From NCBI GenBank assembly GCA_041395505.1, contig JAWLAG010000001.1, forward strand, positions 868,001 to 932,000: a stretch of DNA of 64,000 nucleotides. The letters run 5' to 3'. The position numbers and the translations under genes were made by a program. Source of the DNA: Steroidobacteraceae bacterium (GTDB lineage: Bacteria; Pseudomonadota; Gammaproteobacteria; Steroidobacterales; Steroidobacteraceae). Below are positions 34,476 to 41,846 of the stretch, one piece after another (the first letter of the stretch is position 1; the number at the start of each line of letters is the position of its first letter). A model generated the notes under the pieces. It did not search any database and was not told where the DNA came from. It was given only the letters and a program-made list of their open reading frames with translations.

Positions 34476-36257
34476 ATGCGTAGCCACTATTGCGGTCAGG
34501 TCAACGAAAAACTGGTCGGCCAGAGTGTCACCGTAGCCGGTTGGGTGCATCGCAGGCGCGATCATGGCGGTGTCATTTTCGTCGACCTGCGTGATCGCGA
34601 GGGCCTCCTGCAGATCGTGTTCGATCCTGACGATGCCGCGCTTTTCGCGCAGGCAGAGAAACTGCGCAACGAATTCGTTCTCAAGGTCAAGGGCCGCGTG
34701 CGCGAACGGCCGACGGGAACGGTCAACACCAACCTTGCCTCCGGCCGGGTCGAGTTGCTCGCGACCGAACTCGAGATACTCAATCGCTCCGAAGCCTTGC
34801 CATTCCAGCTCGACGAACACGAGAAGGTTTCCGAGGAAGTACGGCTGCGCTTCCGCTATCTCGATCTGCGCCGCGAAGCGATGAACTCGCGCCTGCGCCT
34901 GCGCCACCGTGTGACGCGCGCAATGCGCGAATTCCTCGACGGCGAGGGCTTCATCGACCTCGAAACCCCCATGCTCACCAAGGCGACACCGGAAGGCGCC
35001 CGCGACTATCTTGTGCCCTCGCGCACCCACCCCGGTGCGTTCTTCGCGCTGCCGCAGTCGCCGCAGATCTTCAAGCAGCTGCTGATGGTCGCGGGCTTCG
35101 ATCGCTACTACCAGATCGTGCGCTGCTTTCGTGACGAGGACCTGCGCGCGGATCGCCAGCCCGAATTCACCCAGCTCGATGTCGAGACTTCATTCCTCGA
35201 TCAGCAGAGCATCATGGCGCTCATGGAGCAACTGATCCGCCATGTGTTCAGGAGCGTGGACGGGGGTGCGCTGCCCGATCCCTTCCCGCGGTTGACCTAT
35301 GCGGAAGCGATGCGGCGTTTCGGTTCTGACAAGCCGGATCTGCGCATTGCCCTCGAACTCTGCGACATCGCCGACCTGGTTGCCGATTGCGATTTCAAAG
35401 TATTCGCGGGCCCGGCGAAGAGTGCCGATGGCCGTGTGGCCTGCCTGCGCGTGCCGGGCGGCGGCAAGCTCAGCCGCAAGGAAATCGACGATTACACGGC
35501 GTTCGTCTCTCGCTACGGCGCCAAAGGTCTCGCCTACGTCAAGGTCAATGATCGCGCGCGTGGCCGCGATGGCCTCGCCTCGCCGATCATCAAGTTCCTC
35601 GGTGATGCGGCGATCAGCGGCATACTCGAGCGCAGCGGCGCCGCCGACGGCGACCTGTTGTTCTTCGGTGCCGACCAGGCGCGCATCGTCAACGACGCGC
35701 TCGGCGCGCTGCGTGTGCGTGTGGGCACCGATCTTGGTCTCGTGGCCGCCGGATGGCAGCCGCTGTGGGTCACGGATTTTCCGATGTTCGAATGGGACGG
35801 CAATGCCAGGCGTCACGTCGCCATGCATCACCCTTTTACCGCGCCGGTAGATCCCGATCCGGCGGCACTCAGTGCCGAGCCGGCCGCTGCGCTTGCCCGC
35901 GCCTACGACATGGTGCTGAACGGCTCGGAAATTGGCGGCGGGTCCGTGCGTATCCATCGCCAGGAAATGCAATCCGCCGTGTTCACACTGCTCGGCATCG
36001 ATGCCGAGGAGGCGAGGCGCAAGTTCGGATTCCTCCTCGATGCGTTGCAGTACGGCGCACCGCCGCATGGTGGCATTGCCTTCGGCCTCGATCGCCTGGT
36101 CATGTTGCTTGCGGGCGCCGACAGCATTCGCGATGTCATCGCTTTTCCGAAGACCCAGACCGCCGCCTGCCCGCTCACCGACGCGCCGACGCCGGTTACC
36201 GAAGCGCAGCTTGCGGAGTTGCATATCCGGCTGCGCCAGATCCCGAAGAGCGAATGA
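34476..36257 (+). CDS. aspS: aspartyl-tRNA synthetase, probably non-discriminating
   Basis: A 593-residue bacterial-type class II synthetase with anticodon-binding OB fold (1-105), catalytic core with motif 2 (FRDEDLRADRQPEFTQLD), the bacterial GAD insertion (about 290-415) and motif 3 (GLDRLVMLLAG). Two positions fit AspRSs that also charge tRNA-Asn: His30 in RRRDHGG and Gly81 in RPTGTVN, the equivalents of H31 and G83 of Pseudomonas aeruginosa. The enzyme would then make Asp-tRNA-Asn for conversion by GatCAB. The stop overlaps the next start (ATGA). Confidence 0.96.
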   Translation: MRSHYCGQVNEKLVGQSVTVAGWVHRRRDHGGVIFVDLRDREGLLQIVFDPDDAALFAQAEKLRNEFVLKVKGRVRERPTGTVNTNLASGRVELLATELEILNRSEALPFQLDEHEKVSEEVRLRFRYLDLRREAMNSRLRLRHRVTRAMREFLDGEGFIDLETPMLTKATPEGARDYLVPSRTHPGAFFALPQSPQIFKQLLMVAGFDRYYQIVRCFRDEDLRADRQPEFTQLDVETSFLDQQSIMALMEQLIRHVFRSVDGGALPDPFPRLTYAEAMRRFGSDKPDLRIALELCDIADLVADCDFKVFAGPAKSADGRVACLRVPGGGKLSRKEIDDYTAFVSRYGAKGLAYVKVNDRARGRDGLASPIIKFLGDAAISGILERSGAADGDLLFFGADQARIVNDALGALRVRVGTDLGLVAAGWQPLWVTDFPMFEWDGNARRHVAMHHPFTAPVDPDPAALSAEPAAALARAYDMVLNGSEIGGGSVRIHRQEMQSAVFTLLGIDAEEARRKFGFLLDALQYGAPPHGGIAFGLDRLVMLLAGADSIRDVIAFPKTQTAACPLTDAPTPVTEAQLAELHIRLRQIPKSE

Positions 36258-36910
36258 AAAAAACGGCCGGCGCGAGCGACACCCTGGTCGTCTACGTGCA
36301 TGGCCTGTGGCTGAATGGCAGCGAGTCGCTGATCCTCCGGCAACGCCTGGCGCGATTGACCGGCTGGCCGAGCGTGTCGTTCCGGTATCGCAGCGTTACG
36401 CAGCCGCTTGCGCAAATCGTCGCGGCTCTTGGGCAATTCGTCGCCTCCCAATCTGCGCGCACGGTGCACCTGATCGGCCATAGTCTCGGCGGACTGGTCA
36501 TTTATCGCCTGCTCGAAGCCGAGGAGCCGGCCCAGCCCGGTGCGGTGGTCTGGCTGGGTACGCCGGCGGTCAAAAGCGGCACCGCCCTGCAGTTGGGCAG
36601 CCGGCGCTGGGCGGCGCCCCTGCTCGGTTCGGCCGTTGCCGAGGAGTTGCTGGCACCGCGCCAACGCCATTGGCGCTCTGGCCGGGCGCTGGGCATCATC
36701 GCCGGAACCCATGCCGTAGGCCTTGGCCGTTTGTTCTCGCGCATCGAGGAGCCGAGCGATGGCACCGTCGCCGTGAGTGAGACGCGCCTGCCCGGCGCGA
36801 CCGATCACCTGACCCTGCCGGTCAGTCACACCGGCATGCTGCTATCGGCGCGGGTCGCCGAGCAGACCGCGGCCTTTCTGCGCGAGGGTCACTTTTCGTT
36901 GCGACCCTGA
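36254..36910 (+). CDS. alpha/beta hydrolase (lipase-like)
   Basis: A 218-residue cytoplasmic alpha/beta hydrolase. It starts with a strand LVVYVHGLW that provides the oxyanion segment, the nucleophile Ser sits in IGHSLGGLV, and His in VSHTGMLL near the end fits the third triad member. No signal peptide is seen. It resembles PGAP1/triacylglycerol-lipase-like esterases; the substrate is unknown. Coupled to aspS by a four-base overlap, and its 3' end overlaps the convergent mutS by 22 bp. Confidence 0.82.
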   Translation: MKKTAGASDTLVVYVHGLWLNGSESLILRQRLARLTGWPSVSFRYRSVTQPLAQIVAALGQFVASQSARTVHLIGHSLGGLVIYRLLEAEEPAQPGAVVWLGTPAVKSGTALQLGSRRWAAPLLGSAVAEELLAPRQRHWRSGRALGIIAGTHAVGLGRLFSRIEEPSDGTVAVSETRLPGATDHLTLPVSHTGMLLSARVAEQTAAFLREGHFSLRP

Positions 36911-39471
36911 GCGAGCGCTTTCAAGGCATACAGCCACTGCAGTGCATCGCGCGGCGTCAGCTGATCGGGTTCGATGCCGGCGAGTTTTTCGAGCACGGCG
37001 CCGGATGCCGGATCGGCCGCCACGAACAGCGGCAAGGCCGCCTGGCGCGGGTCTCCGGGCGGCGCGGCGCGCTCGCGCTCGAGTTCATCGAGATAACCCT
37101 TCGCCGAATCGATGACCTGCCAGGGAACGCCGGCCAGGCGCGCTACCGCGAGTCCGTAACTGCGATTCGCGGGTCCTTCGCGCACGCTGTGCATGAAAAC
37201 GATGCCGTCGCGGTGTTCGGTCGCATCGAGATGCACATTGACACAGTTGTCGAGTTCGCCGGCCAGCGAAGTGAGTTCGAAATAGTGGGTGGCGAATAAC
37301 GTGAACGCCCGCAGCTCGCGTGCCACATGCCGCGCGCTTGCCCAGGCGAGCGAGAGACCGTCGAAGGTACTGGTGCCGCGACCGATTTCATCCATCAGCA
37401 CCAGCGAGCGTGCGGTGGCGTTATTCAGGATGTTGGCGGTTTCGGTCATTTCGACCATGAAAGTGGAGCGCCCGCCCGCGAGATCATCCGCGGCACCGAT
37501 ACGCGAGAAGATCCGGTCGAAGGGCCCGAGCCGGGCGCGACGGGCCGGCACGAAACTGCCGACATGCGCGAGGATCACGATGAGCGCGGTCTGGCGCATG
37601 TAGGTCGATTTGCCGCCCATGTTCGGGCCGGTGATGATCAGCATGCGTCTGCGGTCATTGAGATCGACGTCATTGGCGACGAACTCGACATCGCTGAACC
37701 GTTCCACGACCGGATGTCGCCCCGCATCGATGCCGAGGCAGGGTTCGCCAATCAGCTCGGGCGCACACCAGTTGAGCCGATGGGCGCGCTCGGCGAATGC
37801 CGCGAGCGTATCGATCGCGGCGATTGCAGCCGCCCCTTGCTGCAGGGCCGCGAGATCGGCAGCGAGATCGGCGAGTACCTGCTGGTAGAGCACAGCTTCA
37901 CGCGCCTGGGCCCGTTCCCTGGCGCCGAGCACCCGGTCCTCGAAGGATTTCAGCTCCGGCGTGATGAACCGCTCGGCGGAGCGCACCGTCTGGCGCCGCT
38001 GGTAGTCCTGCGGTACCTCGTCGGCCTGCGTGCGTGATACTTCTATATAGAAACCCTGCACGCGGTTATAGCCTAGCTTCAGGCTGGACAGTCCGCTGCG
38101 TTCGCGCTCGCGCTTCTCGAGATCCATGAGATAGCTGTCGGTGTCACCGGCGAGCCGCCGTGCCTCGTCGAGTTCGGCATCGAAACCTTCCGCGATCACC
38201 TGCCCGTCGCGCAATTGCGCGGAAGGCTCCGGTGCGATCGCGGTTCGCAGGAGTTCGAGTTGCGCCCGGTGGTGGCCGGCATCGTTCGCAAGCCGCGTGA
38301 GCAAGGGCGAGTCGAGAGTCGCGAGCGCCGCGTGCAGGGCAGGGAGCGTTTCGAGCGCATGGCGCAACTGGGTCAGGTCGCGTGGACGCGCGCTGCCGAG
38401 GGCGACTCGCGCCAGAATCCGCTCGATATCGCCGATTTCCTGCAGGGCGTTGCCGAGTTCCGGGTCCGTGATGACGCGTTGCAACTCGCCGATCGCCTGG
38501 TAGCGCTCGCGCAGCAGGCGCTGGTCGGTCAATGGCCGGTTGAGCCAGCGCCGCAGGTTGCGCGAACCCATCGCCGTGCGCGTCGCATCCAGGATGGCGA
38601 ACAACGTGGCGTCCTCATTGCCCGACAGGCTCGCGTCGATTTCGAGGTTGCGCCGTGTTGTGGCATCGATCTCGAGCGCATCGCTGCGCTCCTCGACCTG
38701 CAGCGCGCGAATGTGCGGAACGGCAGCCTTCTGGGTGTCGCGGACGTATTGCAGCAACGCGCCGGCGGCGGACACCGCGAGGCGCAGCTCATCGGCGCCG
38801 AAGCCCTGCAGGTCACGTGCCTGCAGCTGCTCGCTCAACATGCGCGATGCGCTCGCAAAATCGAAATGCCACGGCGGCCGCTGGCGGACCACGCAATCGC
38901 GCGGGCCGACGCTCTCGAGCCCATTGCCCTCGGCAACCAGCATCTCCGCCGGGCGCAAACGCTCGAGTTCCGCCGCGAGTGACCCGGGGCCACTGTGCTC
39001 GAGTACCGTGAACCGTCCGGCGGCGAGGTCGAGCCAGGCGAGGCCGAAGCGCTCGCCGTCGCGACACAAGGCCATGAGCAGCGCCTCGCGGCGCTCCTCG
39101 AGTAATGCGGCGTCGGTGAGGGTGCCTGGCGTCACGACGCGTACCACCCGCCGTTCGACCGGGCCCTTGCCCTTGCCGACTTCGCCGACTTGTTCGCAGA
39201 TGGCTGCCGACTGGCCCTTGCGCACGAGGCGCGCCAGATAGCTCTCGAGCGCCTGCACCGGCACGCCGGCCATCGGGATGGCCTCGCCAGCGGACTGGCC
39301 GCGCCTCGTCAGCGTGATATCGAGGAGCCGCGCCGCTTGGCGGGCGTCATCGTAAAATAGTTCGTAGAAGTCGCCCATCCGATACAACAGCAGCGTGTCC
39401 GGGAATTGTGCCTTGATGCGCAGGTACTGCTGCATCATGGGCGTGTGTGAGGCGAGGGCCTTGTCGTCCAT
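36889..39471 (-). CDS. mutS: DNA mismatch repair protein MutS
   Basis: The mismatch-recognition ATPase, 860 residues from the ATG at 39471. An in-frame ATG at 39669 would add 66 unrelated residues, whereas MDDKALASHTPMMQQYLRIK is the family start. Domain I carries the mismatch-wedging Phe-x-Glu in GDFYELF; the ATPase has Walker A GPNMGGKST and Walker B LVLMDEIGRGTSTFDG, with signature STFMVEMTE. The C-terminal helix-turn-helix region is present. It is divergent from pncC and convergent with the hydrolase gene. Confidence 0.97.
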   Translation of the reverse strand: MDDKALASHTPMMQQYLRIKAQFPDTLLLYRMGDFYELFYDDARQAARLLDITLTRRGQSAGEAIPMAGVPVQALESYLARLVRKGQSAAICEQVGEVGKGKGPVERRVVRVVTPGTLTDAALLEERREALLMALCRDGERFGLAWLDLAAGRFTVLEHSGPGSLAAELERLRPAEMLVAEGNGLESVGPRDCVVRQRPPWHFDFASASRMLSEQLQARDLQGFGADELRLAVSAAGALLQYVRDTQKAAVPHIRALQVEERSDALEIDATTRRNLEIDASLSGNEDATLFAILDATRTAMGSRNLRRWLNRPLTDQRLLRERYQAIGELQRVITDPELGNALQEIGDIERILARVALGSARPRDLTQLRHALETLPALHAALATLDSPLLTRLANDAGHHRAQLELLRTAIAPEPSAQLRDGQVIAEGFDAELDEARRLAGDTDSYLMDLEKRERERSGLSSLKLGYNRVQGFYIEVSRTQADEVPQDYQRRQTVRSAERFITPELKSFEDRVLGARERAQAREAVLYQQVLADLAADLAALQQGAAAIAAIDTLAAFAERAHRLNWCAPELIGEPCLGIDAGRHPVVERFSDVEFVANDVDLNDRRRMLIITGPNMGGKSTYMRQTALIVILAHVGSFVPARRARLGPFDRIFSRIGAADDLAGGRSTFMVEMTETANILNNATARSLVLMDEIGRGTSTFDGLSLAWASARHVARELRAFTLFATHYFELTSLAGELDNCVNVHLDATEHRDGIVFMHSVREGPANRSYGLAVARLAGVPWQVIDSAKGYLDELERERAAPPGDPRQAALPLFVAADPASGAVLEKLAGIEPDQLTPRDALQWLYALKALAQGRNEK

Positions 39472-39556
39472 TTCACTCGGGATTATGAGATAGGTTCCAT
39501 GGCCTTGCCGCAGGAATTTCACGATGCCGCGAGCCGCCACCAATGGAGAAGGCGAC

Positions 39557-40057
39557 ATGGCAGATGAGCGAAAGCTTGCCGGGGCAGTGCAGGAACTGGC
39601 AGCGCGGTTGCGCGCGCGCGGAGCCAGGCTGGTTACTGCCGAATCCTGCACCGGCGGCTGGATCGCCAAGGCCTGTACCGACCTCGCCGGTAGCTCGCAA
39701 TGGTTCGAGTGCGGCTACGTCACCTATTCCAACGCCGCCAAGACGCGTGATCTCGGCGTGGCCGCAGAAATCCTCGCGCAACACGGCGCCGTCAGCGGCG
39801 CGGTCGTCGACGCCATGCTCGCCGGCGCGCTCAGCCGCAGTGGCGCGGCCGTCGGCATTGCCGTCAGTGGCGTCGCCGGACCCGACGGCGGCAGCGCAGA
39901 CAAACCGGTCGGTACGGTCTGGTTCGCGGTGGGCGGTGCAGGCGACATCGTGGCGAGTCATGAACAATTGCCGGGCGATCGGGAGGCGATCCGCCGACGC
40001 ACCGTCGAGCTCGGAGTGCGCAAGCTCGTCGAATGGCTCGATCAGCACCGGCGCTGA
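39557..40057 (+). CDS. pncC: nicotinamide-nucleotide amidase PncC (CinA C-terminal type)
   Basis: A 166-residue stand-alone CinA C-terminal domain protein that deamidates NMN to NaMN in the pyridine nucleotide cycle. Family motifs are VTAESCTGGWIAK (catalytic Ser region), VTYSNAAK, GVAGPDGGS and KPVGTVWFAV. The ATG at 39557 with GGAG upstream is preferred over the longer in-frame start at 39524. It precedes recA with a 145-bp gap; the pncC-recA-recX order is conserved in gammaproteobacteria. Confidence 0.94.
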   Translation: MADERKLAGAVQELAARLRARGARLVTAESCTGGWIAKACTDLAGSSQWFECGYVTYSNAAKTRDLGVAAEILAQHGAVSGAVVDAMLAGALSRSGAAVGIAVSGVAGPDGGSADKPVGTVWFAVGGAGDIVASHEQLPGDREAIRRRTVELGVRKLVEWLDQHRR

Positions 40058-40063
40058 GCACTT

Positions 40064-40096
40064 TATACAGTGTCGCTGTTTGCGGCCCACTGTATA
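40064..40096. promoter_or_regulatory. long inverted repeat upstream of recA, candidate operator
   Basis: TATACAGTG and CACTGTATA are perfect 9-bp arms separated by 15 nt, starting 6 bp after the pncC stop and ending about 106 bp before recA. No CTGT-N8-ACAG LexA box was found in the recA upstream gap, so this dyad is the best candidate for a control site. A hairpin ending pncC transcription is the alternative; there is no T-run directly after it. Confidence 0.45.
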
Positions 40097-40202
40097 CGAG
40101 CGTGCAATGTGAATTTTTTGTTCATCGAAGCAGCAATGCGCTGCTCGCCAGGCACATAGATATGAAATAATTCCTCCGCCATCACCCGGAGGATTCATCA
40201 AC

Positions 40203-41234
40203 ATGCAGGACAATCGCAAGAAGGCGCTGGTCGCCGCGCTAGGGCAAATCGAAAAGCAGTTCGGCAAGGGCAGCGTCATGCGCCTGGGTGATGCCTCGGC
40301 CGCTTACGACATCGACTCCGTGCCAACCGGTTCGCTCGCGCTCGATGTCGCCCTCGGCATCGGTGGCCTGCCACGTGGCCGGGTCGTCGAAATCTTCGGA
40401 CCGGAGTCCTCGGGCAAGACCACACTCACCCTGCAGGTCGTGGCCCAGGTGCAGCGTGCCGGCGGCACGGCTGCCTTCGTCGATGCCGAGCATGCACTCG
40501 ATCCGAGCTATGCGCAGAAGCTCGGTGTCAATGTCGACGATCTGCTCGTGTCCCAGCCCGATACGGGCGAGCAGGCCCTGGAAATCACCGACATGCTGGT
40601 CCGCTCCGCCGCCGTCGATCTGGTGGTCGTCGACTCCGTGGCCGCTCTTACGCCCAAGGCCGAGATCGAAGGCGAAATGGGCGATGCCCACGTCGGCCTG
40701 CAAGCACGTCTCATGTCACAGGCATTGCGCAAACTCACCGCCAACATCAAGCGCTCCAACTGCATCGTCATCTTCATCAACCAGATCCGCATGAAGATCG
40801 GCGTCATGTTCGGCAATCCGGAAACCACCACCGGCGGCAATGCCCTCAAGTTCTATTCCTCCGTGCGCCTCGATATTCGCCGCATCGGCGCGCTCAAGAA
40901 CGGCGACGAAGTCGTCGGCAACATGACGCGTGTCAAGGTCGTCAAGAACAAGGTCGCGCCGCCGTTTCGCGAGGCCGAATTCGAAATCATGTACGGCAGC
41001 GGCATTTCCCGTGAAGGCGAACTCATCGAAATGGGCGTCATTCACGGCTACATCGAAAAATCCGGCTCCTGGTACAGCTATGGCGGTGAGCGTATCGGTC
41101 AGGGCAAGGACAACGTGCGCGAGTTCCTCAAGCAGCATCCGGAAATCGCCGACGGCATCGAGCAGCAGCTGCGCGCCAAGTTGCTGCCGGCCAAGGCACC
41201 GCGCGAGGCAGCGGCTGCGGCGGACACCGCCTGA
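40203..41234 (+). CDS. recA: recombinase RecA
   Basis: The DNA strand-exchange protein and co-protease of the SOS response, 343 residues. Walker A is GPESSGKT (66-73); loop L1 and L2 regions (GDAHVGLQARLMSQALRKL, GVMFGNPETTTGGNALKFYSS) and the family signature ALKFYSSVRLDIRR are intact. The ATG is preceded by GGAGG at good spacing. The upstream 145 bp hold a 33-bp inverted repeat but no standard LexA box. recX follows 15 bp after the stop. Confidence 0.98.
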   Translation: MQDNRKKALVAALGQIEKQFGKGSVMRLGDASAAYDIDSVPTGSLALDVALGIGGLPRGRVVEIFGPESSGKTTLTLQVVAQVQRAGGTAAFVDAEHALDPSYAQKLGVNVDDLLVSQPDTGEQALEITDMLVRSAAVDLVVVDSVAALTPKAEIEGEMGDAHVGLQARLMSQALRKLTANIKRSNCIVIFINQIRMKIGVMFGNPETTTGGNALKFYSSVRLDIRRIGALKNGDEVVGNMTRVKVVKNKVAPPFREAEFEIMYGSGISREGELIEMGVIHGYIEKSGSWYSYGGERIGQGKDNVREFLKQHPEIADGIEQQLRAKLLPAKAPREAAAAADTA

Positions 41235-41249
41235 TCGGCCCGCACCGTC

Positions 41250-41756
41250 GTGCAAACGCCCGTGGCAACGAGGCGAGGCCGCCGGCAAATCGAAGCTGAC
41301 AGCCCGGCCGCGGCGGAACACGCCGCCGTGGCCATGCTCGCAAGGCGCGACCTGTCCATGGCAGACCTGGGCCGGCGCCTGCGGCGGCGCGGCTACCACC
41401 CCGCTGCAATCCAGCAGGCGCTCGAGCAGCTCGGCGGGCGGGGTTTGCTGGACGATGCGCGCTTTGCGGCCAACTTCGTCGCCTACCAGACCCGCCGTGC
41501 CCAGGGTCCGAACAAGATCCGCAAGCTCCTCCAGGAGTCGGGTGTCAGCTCCGACATCATCGATGCTGCCCTGGACGGCGCCGGCGCCGGTGACTTTGCC
41601 GAGCAGGCCGCCAGGCTGCGCGAGCGGCGTTTTGGCCCCCAACTGCCGAACGACTGGCGCGAGAAAGGTCGGCAGGCGCGCTACCTGGCGGCACGCGGAT
41701 TTTCCAATAACCAGATACGCGCCGTGTTGGGCGCGCGCGACTTGCCCGAGGACTGA
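41250..41756 (+). CDS. recX: regulatory protein RecX
   Basis: A 168-residue all-helical modulator that caps RecA filaments and limits their activity. Three-helix repeats typical of RecX are visible (AMLARRDLSMADLGRRLRRRGY, GRGLLDDARFAANFVAYQTRR, GPNKIRKLLQESG). Translation starts at GTG, 15 bp after recA, so expression is by read-through from the recA promoter. Confidence 0.94.
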   Translation: MQTPVATRRGRRQIEADSPAAAEHAAVAMLARRDLSMADLGRRLRRRGYHPAAIQQALEQLGGRGLLDDARFAANFVAYQTRRAQGPNKIRKLLQESGVSSDIIDAALDGAGAGDFAEQAARLRERRFGPQLPNDWREKGRQARYLAARGFSNNQIRAVLGARDLPED

Positions 41757-41846
41757 CGCGCTCGCCCGGGCAGGCTTGCGGCGGTTTCGCTAGACTAATC
41801 AACTGTATCGGTCGAGCCTGACCCGCGACTGCCTGGTTCCAACACG

